Assembly: GCA_902806565.1 (NCBI GenBank)
Contig: CADCXA010000066.1
Coordinates: 372,001-436,000 of the forward strand
Direction: 5' to 3'
Length of the DNA: 64,000 nt
Origin: Hypoxylon rubiginosum
Lineage: Eukaryota > Ascomycota > Sordariomycetes > Xylariales > Hypoxylaceae
In this document: positions 45,527 through 53,632 of the stretch, one piece after another
How positions within the stretch are numbered: position 1 is the first letter of the stretch
How the letters are laid out: each line of letters opens with the position of its first letter
The notes under the pieces: generated by a model
Told to the model about the DNA's origin: nothing
Databases searched by the model: none
What the model saw: only the letters and a program-made list of their open reading frames with translations
Translations under genes and position numbers: made by a program

Positions 45527-46843
45527 ATGCAGTGGTCAACCATAGTCGCCATCGTCTTCGCTGCCATAAAATCGGCTTGGTCCGGTGGCAGTCCATTCGC
45601 TGTCCAGACGGTTCTCTACCCGCTTAACGAAGAAAACAAGTACATCATCGAGTCGGAGGGCGTCCGACTTGCGTTCACGTTGAACGGCGGCGCTTTGAGC
45701 AATCTCTGGATCAACGACACTCACGGAATTGAGAGAGACATCGTCCTAGGCTTCGACCAGGCGGATGATGTGCGTGGTTGGGTGGGAAACCCGTGGCTCA
45801 ATGGCGTTATAGGTCGTGTGGCTGGCTTCCTCAAAGACCCGGTAAGACTCCTATCTCATTCCATCTATAGTTGTACTGCATCTGTATATCAAAACTACTC
45901 GGCTCTGACTTTGACGGAATGGCAATTTAGGACTACGAGATAAATAGCGTGCGATACACCATTGCCACCGACAGACCTGACAGGACCGTTTATAATGGCG
46001 GCGAAACCGGATGGGGGCGCAGAGTCCTCGATGTGGCTTCGCACTCGCAGAATTCCATCACTTTCGTTGTCTTTGACCGCGGCTGGGGAGGGTTCCCCGG
46101 CAAGCCTGCCGGATGTATCACCCATACGGTAACGCCGTACGAGTGGCAACTGTCACTTGGACTTGTAGCGGTGCATTCGCCGACCCCAGTAAGCTTGAGT
46201 CAGCAGGTTTTCTGGAACCTCGACGGGTTCTCTTCCACCTCGACCAAGACTGTCCTCGAGCACACGCTGAAGCTCCCCTATTCCGGTCTCCGCTTTGCCG
46301 TAGACCAAGACGGGGTCCCGACCGGCGATATCCTTTCAAATCCGGAGAACTCGGCTTTCGACTTCTGGTCCAAGCATCAGCGAATCGGGGATGCCCTTAG
46401 GGACGGGAGCTCCCGCACGCGCGAGCGATACCGGCAGCTGGACGACACATTCCTAGTGATGCGACCGCAGCCGTGGAAGATGGAAGATGGCCCCGCCGCG
46501 ATCCTTGCCTCGGAGCACTCCGGCATCCAGGTCGAGCTGTTCACCAACCAAGAATCTCTCCACGTCCACACATGGAAAGCTGGTCCGGGTAAGCCGCATT
46601 ATTACAAGAGTATGGGTATAGAGAAAGGTTCATGCTAACAACATGCCACATTCGATAGACTCGGTAGACCTTAAAAGGGGTCAGGGGCAAGGACGAGTCC
46701 CTGACTTCGGCGCTGTATCGATGGAGATGCAGAATTGGCCCGACTCCCTACATCATCCGGAATGGCAACGCCAGCATGAGACGATTCTCGGGACTAACAG
46801 AATCTATGGTAGCTATTCTACGTTCAAGTTTTCTATTGACTAG
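45527..46843 (+). CDS. Aldose 1-epimerase-like protein lacking active-site histidines
   Basis: Three exons (45527-about 45840, 45931-about 46589, about 46659-46843) encode roughly 385 residues with the galactose-mutarotase fold. A hydrophobic N-terminus (about 1-20) suggests a signal peptide, so it may act in the secretory pathway. Fold landmarks are VIGRVAGF, GGETGWGRRV, VFWNLDG and, near the end, VSMEMQNWPDSLHHPEW, which matches the mutarotase catalytic-Glu segment. The two active-site histidines are missing: the HGG-type position is Asn127 (YNGGETG) and the NHTYFNL-type position is Gln197 (LSQQVFWNL). Sugar mutarotation is therefore unlikely. A related gene is part of the fusarielin cluster, where involvement in decalin formation has been proposed (from memory). 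The alternative is an unrelated binding role. Confidence 0.87.
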
Positions 46844-47177
46844 ATCATTGAAGACATGTCTCTTCAACTCAAGGTACCGCAATTGGGGTAGCATGGGTAG
46901 TAGGGTCGTGGGTAATCGGTGGGACTCGCGCTGTATAAAACATAAGTTTCTCTATATGCCTTTAGGGTGTAGATAGCCAGTATAGGCTTAACATGGGACT
47001 TAGGCGTAATACTTGGGGGTATCCCAGAGAAAACTCGCAACGATCGATACGGAATCCTTGGTAGCTTTATTTGGTTCTGATTTACATATATTTTCAATAG
47101 CGCTCTGAAGAAAGGAATGATTTACATAATTTAGCAGCCCTATATTCTACTATCGTCTAACCTGGGAGGTAGGCAGT
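46844..47177. other. Convergent intergenic region
   Basis: The 3' regions of the epimerase-like (+) and hydrolase (-) genes. Nothing recognised. Confidence 0.4.
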
Positions 47178-47870
47178 CTATGGCATTGGCACCAACTCAT
47201 CTGTTATACGCTTCTGTGAGGTTGTACTATCCCATGCTCTCTTTACAGCCGCGACAACACGCCTCACCTCTAGCTGGGCAACAGGAACAGTATGTCCACC
47301 TGTAAACCTGACCAGAGTGGCCCGGTCCTTATCGAAATATGTAGTCCGCAGCTTTTCTCCCTCGGCAGCCCAAGGGTCTGATGATCCCCGAACATGCACT
47401 GAAGGGATAGAGACAACAGGTTCAGATATCATCTGCTCTTGAATGGGCAATGCTGGAAAGGTAGCCGAGATCAACAGAGCGAATCGTATTCTGCTTCCCA
47501 ACTCGTCGTCTAGGCAGAGTCCTACGGCCACTCTTGCACCTTGACTAAACGCCATAAGTCCCACTACGTTCTCCGTCTCAAGTGTGGACCGCAGCAGCTC
47601 ACGCACCTGTTTCCGGCGGCGTTGGACTTCGCAGGTGTCAATGTCGAATTGCTCGGCGGCGCTTTCATCGCAGTGCCACCAAAGGTATGGTTCCATCTTA
47701 ACATAGATGGGCACAACACCCGGGCCCGGGCGTGACTCGAAGGGTGCATTAACGAAAATGAATCTGAAGTGCTTGTTTAGGGCTTGAACTATGCTGCGTG
47801 CTTGGAGAGCGAAGATTGTGCCATTTGTTCCAGCACCGTGCAGGCAAAGAATGGCAGGGAGTTGATCCAT
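47178..47870 (-). CDS. FSH-family serine hydrolase, probable polyketide-releasing thioesterase (LovG-like)
   Basis: A 230-residue alpha/beta hydrolase in a single exon, beginning at the ATG at 47870 (MDQLPAILCLHGAG). It matches the FSH1 family (PF03959). The oxyanion region is LCLHGAGTNG, the nucleophile elbow is GLMAFSQGARV, the acid lies in VRGSSDPW and the base in GGHTVP, so the Ser-Asp-His triad is complete. No signal peptide, so it is cytosolic. LovG, a member of this family, releases the product of LovB from its ACP. Here the PKS ends in an ACP with no release domain, making the same role likely (inference). It shares its promoter region with the EthD gene. Confidence 0.9.
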   Translation of the reverse strand: MDQLPAILCLHGAGTNGTIFALQARSIVQALNKHFRFIFVNAPFESRPGPGVVPIYVKMEPYLWWHCDESAAEQFDIDTCEVQRRRKQVRELLRSTLETENVVGLMAFSQGARVAVGLCLDDELGSRIRFALLISATFPALPIQEQMISEPVVSIPSVHVRGSSDPWAAEGEKLRTTYFDKDRATLVRFTGGHTVPVAQLEVRRVVAAVKRAWDSTTSQKRITDELVPMP

Positions 47871-48410
47871 GAACAATATGGTGGGCTTCTGCTGATGACT
47901 TCGTGTAAATGGTGAGTTGCGTGACTTGGAATAATAGACACAGCAATAAACTTGGCCAGTTTTACCAAGTTCCTTGTTTCTCTCACCGCTTCGAAATCTA
48001 CGCCATCACTTCTTGAGAGCTCTAAATCGCGATGTATCGGAGTTTTCTCGTCTGCCTTTGCCGATGCAACCCTACCTACCGCGACCAAGTGGAGGTTGCA
48101 ACGCCGGTGATGCAGCCGGACCTGCGTTATTCATATGCACCGGCGGCGTTACATGCATTAGAGCCGTTTAGAGTAGCCCCGAGAAGTTTTATATCCGTAC
48201 CTAGATATCCAGTGCTAGATAAACATATGTAGTGTTACCATTCACCCGTGAGAAGACGTGCTTCCCCTGTTTTTAGGACTGCCCAGTGATGAAGCAAAGA
48301 TAGGGCAATCACACCTAGATATGAATACCAACAGTTTCCCCCACGCAAATCTACCTTGCTACAACGTGACACAATCTGCCCCTTTTCGTCGACCATTGTC
48401 TTAATCTAGC
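47871..48410. promoter_or_regulatory. Divergent promoter region, hydrolase / EthD protein
   Basis: 540 bp, with CCGGCGG at 48140-48146, roughly central between the two starts. Confidence 0.45.
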
Positions 48411-48968
48411 ATGGCCGAACCTCCTCCGTTGACAGGTTCGGCTCCCACCAAATCCAAGTATCTGAAGGTCTCGATATTTTTCAAGAAGCACCCTAGTATC
48501 ACGGATGATTACTTTCACGCGTATTGGGCGAATAACCATGTCGAGCCCCTTCTCAAGCTCGCCAAGTTCAAAGAAAAGGTTCGGAAGTACAACCAGGCAT
48601 GTCCATCCCGTCTGATCCACGAAATTCTCTTTTCTTCGATCTAATCTGCGTGAACATTCAGGTCCATATAACGCCAGAGCTAAAAGCAGAAGCCAAGGCC
48701 CTGAGTATGCCGGCATTGGAGTTTGATGGTGTCTCAGAGATCTGGTGTGATAACATCGAGGCCTGGCGAGAGATAGTGTCGGACTCTGAGTTTCGCAAAG
48801 CCGGAGCCGGTAAGGTTTCCCTTGCTCGTCTCCAATCCTCCGTTCCTTGACGATAACTTCCATGTTTTAACTGCTGAGTCCTAACGATATGTAGCGGATG
48901 GCCAGAATTTCATCACCTCGCCCGCCCATATCATACTAGGTTACGACCACTTGATCATTGGAGAATGA
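48411..48968 (+). CDS. EthD-domain protein
   Basis: Three exons encode about 140 residues of the dimeric alpha/beta-barrel EthD type (PF07110). The start at 48411 (MAEPPPLTGS) is followed by the domain's opening KVSIFFKKHPSITDDYFHAYWANNHVEP. The middle reads VHITPELKAEAKAL and the end is HLIIGE. The first intron (48597-48661) has a GC donor (CAG followed by GCATGT); using the alternative GT at 48579 would delete KVRKYNQ, which the family normally keeps. The second intron lies at about 48811-48895. EthD-like proteins in fungal polyketide clusters act as dehydratases, decarboxylases or cyclisation aids; which applies here is unknown. Confidence 0.85.
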
Positions 48969-49255
48969 TGGATATACACATGTCTCTTCAAACAACATGT
49001 GTACCTAGGTATTAGTTAATCAGTCCGTTAGAAACTTGACTTTATGTTGTTGATTAGACTCCTTATTAATCCCTGTGATCTTACCCCTGGCCATTATCTC
49101 TAGAGGAAGCTAGCTGGATATAATTATTAATAAACTGAACTCTCACCAAAGGGTTCCCGAAGAATTTAACACCGATCCTTGACTCCCAAGCGCAATTTTT
49201 GTCTAGGCCGTAGTCCCGTATACGATCCATGCCGAATGTCAACCCGGTAGCCAGG

Positions 49256-50970
49256 TCACAGGTTTTTGACCGGATACTTGGTCCGAAGCTGCTCACCATA
49301 ACGCAGCAGCACGAAAGGCACAGGAACAAATGCAACAGCAAGGAATCCCAATAAGCTGTTACCCCAGCCGACGCCTAGACTTTCGAACATGGGAAGTCCA
49401 GCTAAGGGCAACAAGGCGCCTCCGATGGACCGAATGAACGTATTGGATGCTAGGGCACTCGCTGCGTGGACGGGAAACGCGTCGATTAGATATAAGACGA
49501 GTGACATGAAGATGATCATGTTGCCCGTTCCGGTGACAGCCATGCCAATCATAGGTACAATCCAGTGAATATGGTACTGCGCCGTCCAACCGTAGATGAA
49601 AAGGCCTGCTGGGAGAAGAATGCCACCGATGGGCACAAGCTGAATGCGATATTCCGGCTTCACTTTTCCTCCGTCCTCGTTAACGCGCTTCTTGATTTGT
49701 CGATCTGAAGTGACACTGATGGTCCCGATGCCGATGATTGAGCCGACGCCTAAGCCAAGGAAGGAAAGTCCCACGATGTTAGTTGAGAATCCGTACGACT
49801 CTTGAAAGACCTCTGTTATCGAAGAGAACATCAGGTAGAGATACCCGTATACAATAGCCATGCTTAAATGTCCAGGTTAGCAAATACGTTGGGTATTCGT
49901 TGAATGCCTAACTTGTGATGGTTAGGTACTTACTAGACTGCGCAGATAGTGGTGATAGGAGAGAATAATAGTAGCCTTATCGGACGCTCGATCGCACGCT
50001 TGAAGTAGCTACCAGGCGTCAAGCCCTCATCTAACTTAGATCGAAGCTGCGGATTTCCAGTCTCCTTTATGAGGCGGTCTACCTTGCGCTGCAAGAGTAC
50101 GGGGGCGTACGTCTCGCGAGTAAAAGCGATCATCAGTACCATGACGAGACCACCGATAATAGCAATGAGCCAGAATACCCATCGCCAGCCTTGAGCTCCA
50201 GCTAAAAAGCCACCGACGATAGGGCCAACGATAGGCCCCAGGAGCGGACCAATACTGTATAGACCGATGAACAAACCACGCCGCTCCTGGGGGACCATGT
50301 CGGCGATAGAGCCGCCGCCTAGTTGAGTATGTTAGTACGAGCGGTACGTCTGCGAGGATACGTCAAGTTCTTATGAAGGCCACGTACCGTTGGTAATCGG
50401 GCAGGACCCAAAAAGGCCGGAAAGGAAGCGGAAGGCAATGAGAGAGCCGAGCGACGGGGCTAGTGCGCATCCAACGATGAAGGCAACAAATCCCACATTA
50501 CAAACGTGGTATGTAATCGTGCGGCCGTATACCTCGGACATGGGGGCGAATAGTAAGGGGCCGAAGGCGAACTATCGAAGCGAGATTAGCATCGCCTTGA
50601 ATTTGTTGATGTAGAAGGGCGTACCCCTAACACGTAGATCGATACAACAAACGATGCAAGCAAAGTGTTGCTGCTTCCGAACTCCTCCATAATCTGTGGA
50701 ACTCCTGGAGCACAGATGGCTGGAAGGCAGTTTAGTTCAACTACTCCTCAGGGGAAGCTCCCGTCTAAACTCACAGGATGCCAGAGGAGTGATGAAGTTT
50801 AAGAACGTAAGAAAGAGGGCGTTCATGTTAGTCTTCCAAGCCGGCCAGTTGTACGGGTTCATAGGATCATTGTCCCCATCCCACCAAACGATGTTGCTCC
50901 CATATTGTTCAGGGGCATCTGAGTCCTTCTCGGCATCGCGAGATTCGATATCGCTGCGAGGGAGGTCCAT
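49256..50970 (-). CDS. MFS drug:H+ antiporter (DHA1 type), probable metabolite exporter
   Basis: A 12-helix plasma-membrane exporter of the fungal DHA1 type. The start at 50970 (MDLPRSDIES) gives a cytosolic acidic tail and the typical IVWWDGDNDPMNPYNWP motif before helix 1. Later exons show FAPMSEVYGR-like sequence, GGSIADMVPQERRG, GPIVGGFLAGAQGWRWVFW and, in the last exon, GLSFLGLGVGS and SALASNTFIRSIGGALLPL, ending PVKNL. Introns lie at about 50715-50780, 50565-50640, 50320-50390 and 49862-49935; I did not fix all boundaries. It lies inside the cluster and shares a motif-rich promoter region with the second regulator, so export of the product or self-protection is likely (inference). Confidence 0.88.
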
Positions 50971-51490
50971 AGTGAACTGCGTGTGGTAGGCGTCTGAGAG
51001 TCTCGAGCAGTTTCAAGACAAAACATACCGAAAATAAATGCTTCACCAAGTCTAACTATCAAGAAAAAAGTGAGTACCTAAGGTAGATAAATAATATCAT
51101 AGATCTGTTGTAGGTCTTGTTGCCCAGTTGTAGATGCCGCCGGAATTGGGCAGAATTGTGAATTCCGGCGGTATTCAAATCCGCCGGGATTCGAACTGCG
51201 GTTCGTTTGTTCAGCTCTTTCCAACGAGGGCTGACGGAAATACAATGAAACCTCACATTCTCAGCTATAATCGACAAATTGTAATTGGCCATCTTCATCA
51301 ATTCCGTGTGCCTATGATTTCTCATCACATGGCCAACACCGAAATAAAGCTGACTTCGTGTGGGCTATTTTCTCTGCGTGCGGTTCAGTTCTCCCTATTT
51401 CCGCCGGCTTTGGCGTTCCACACACCAACACAAAGTCCTGCGGAAACTGGCTTGGAAACGCACCTCATTTGATTGCCTTACACCCTGACT
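50971..51490. promoter_or_regulatory. Divergent promoter region, MFS / second regulator, four motif copies
   Basis: Contains CCGCCGG at 51137, CCGGCGG at 51165, CCGCCGG at 51181 and CCGCCGG at 51401. The first two form a perfect 11-bp inverted repeat (CCGCCGGAATT / AATTCCGGCGG) separated by 13 bp, the best-formed candidate operator in the window. Confidence 0.55.
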
Positions 51491-53632
51491 ATGACAAAAG
51501 GGGCGAGTAGTTATGGCCGTTCCTGTAAGAACTGTGCCAAAGTCAAGTGTCGATGTGCGCGAACTCGCGGAGAGGGCGAAAGCTGCGAGAGGTATACCTA
51601 ACGAGTTTCATAGTCGTATCCTTTGCGCCCTTTCAAGTATCTTCAAACTAACTGGTTCAGATGCCACCGACTGAATAAGACTTGTGTGCCTGCGTCATCA
51701 GTGCGAAACTTACACGGGCCAAGCAGTAGCCGCCAGCAAGAGTCCAGCAATGCACCGCTTAGCAATGCTGTTGGGTTTTCCCCAAGCCAGGTTCCTAATC
51801 TTGCCCACTCACCGGCCGCTAGCTTGCCTGCGCCGGAGGCCTATGGGCTTTTTACACCAGCGGAAAGCCATATAACCTACTCTCCAGGCTCCGTACCCGC
51901 TTTGCCTAACGATGAAGGAACTCATTCCCACGCGGAGCAGTCGACCTACATACCTAGATGCGATCCCTCGACCATCTTCCCCTGTCCCGGCGAACCGTCT
52001 TCAATTCAGGCGGAAGAGTACTTCTCTAGGTTTCGCACACATATGCTACGCTTCTTCCCCGTCTTCCATCTTCCAGATACGACAACATCGGGTCAACTCC
52101 GCGAGGAAAGGCCTTTCCTGTGGCTCTGCGTAATGTGTGTTGCGTGTTCCTCCACGTCGCAACAGCTCGCACTCGGAGATAGCGTCAGGCAAATCATCAG
52201 CAGGGAGATAGTCTACAAGGGCGAGAAGAACATAGACCTACTACTTGGCCTTCTCATCTTTCTTGCATGGTACGTTGCGAAGAACTATTCGGCGTGTTCT
52301 GCCATCTGCGCCCAGCCCATGTGTTAATTGTCGTGCTGATGACATTTGGCCAGGGCTCATTACCAGATTCGTTACATGTCGCTTGTCACCGATCTTACCC
52401 AGCTCGCGATGTCTCAGGTATTTGATTTGAGTCTCAATAAAACAGTGGGAGGGTCGCGGGGTCCTATTTCCTTCAAAATAGCAACCAAAGATAAGCCAGC
52501 CAGCGAAAGACCGACTACGCCTCCTCGAAAGCCCAAAACCTTTGAGGAGAGGAGAGCTGTACTCGGATGTTTTCTTCTCTCCTCACGTAAGTAGAGTCGA
52601 TCACGTGACTTTTACCCCTATTACCCCTATTTACCTCTTAATATCGGCATTCTGACCGCTGAGCTCAGTTTTCGCGTGTACGCTTAAGCGCCTCGATAGC
52701 CTAAGGTGGACATCGGATATGGATCAATCTTTATATCTTCTATCAGATCAGCCCGAATGCACAGGAGACATCATTTTAACGTGTCAAGTCAAACTCCAGC
52801 TGCTGACTGATCAGCTCAGCCGCTCCCACTGCACTTGGCCGTTCGGAGATGGGTTGTACTCGGAACCCCAAGAACATATGTCATCATATTATGTCGACTC
52901 GCTTCTAACCCAGCTTGGGAAGATCAGAGAGCAACTACCACAGGAACTTGCAAGTAATGGTGAGTAGATGAATTCCAAAAGTCAAATAGATTTATCTGAG
53001 GGCTGACATGTCATCAGATGTAATCATGAGCCATTTTCACACTACCTCCTTGCTGCTCAACGAGTGTTTCCTAGCTAAACCAGGCGAAAATTCTTACATG
53101 CCGAACCTCGAGCGAGTGGGTAGGTTTGACGCATGCATGCAGTCAATCAAGGCATGGTTTGATATCTTCTTTGCTGTGCCGACCACAGATTACGTTGGCT
53201 TTACTTTTATCTCCATGTGTAGCATGGCCTACAACCTCTTGTCACTCGTCCGCTTCTCTACGACTAAGGACCCGACTTGGGAAAAGGGGGCGGTGAGGAG
53301 GTCGATTGACATCTTGACAATCTGTGAGAAGCTGGCGGAGAACTACGAGGGTCTAGCTCGGAGTAAGTAAGCAATACGATCATAGCGAGGATTTCCGTTG
53401 AGCTAATGAAACGCTAGGCCGCCGAAACGTTGACAGCAGCGAAAATAACTTCTTCTCTGACAGCGCTTCAATATTCAGATTTATGGAAGCAACTTGGAGA
53501 CGGGACATGGATGTACCGCGACATGACGACCCAACACAGACACTACAAAGTTTAGATGATTTATCTATGCCGTCCAACTTTACGATGGACCCAATGCAGC
53601 CGCTTTTCCTGATGGACATGTTATGGCAATAG
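51491..53632 (+). CDS. Zn(II)2Cys6 transcription factor, second cluster regulator
   Basis: Six exons encode a regulator of about 595 residues. The start at 51491 (MTKGASSYGRSC) and the intron at about 51592-51661 split the zinc cluster: Cys12, Cys15 and Cys20/22 in exon 1, then Cys32, Cys35 and Cys42 (GESCERCHRLNKTCVP). A Ser/Pro-rich linker follows. The remainder (AEEYFSRFRTHMLRFFPVFHLP; LLIFLAWAHYQIRYMSLVTDL; LGKIREQLPQEL) matches the regulators of the Lys14/War1-like class, and the protein ends near LLFLMDMLWQ-type acidic, hydrophobic sequence. Remaining introns are near 52269-52353, 52588-52668, 52961-53017 and 53361-53417. It is divergent from the MFS gene at the right edge of the cluster. 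Confidence 0.83.
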
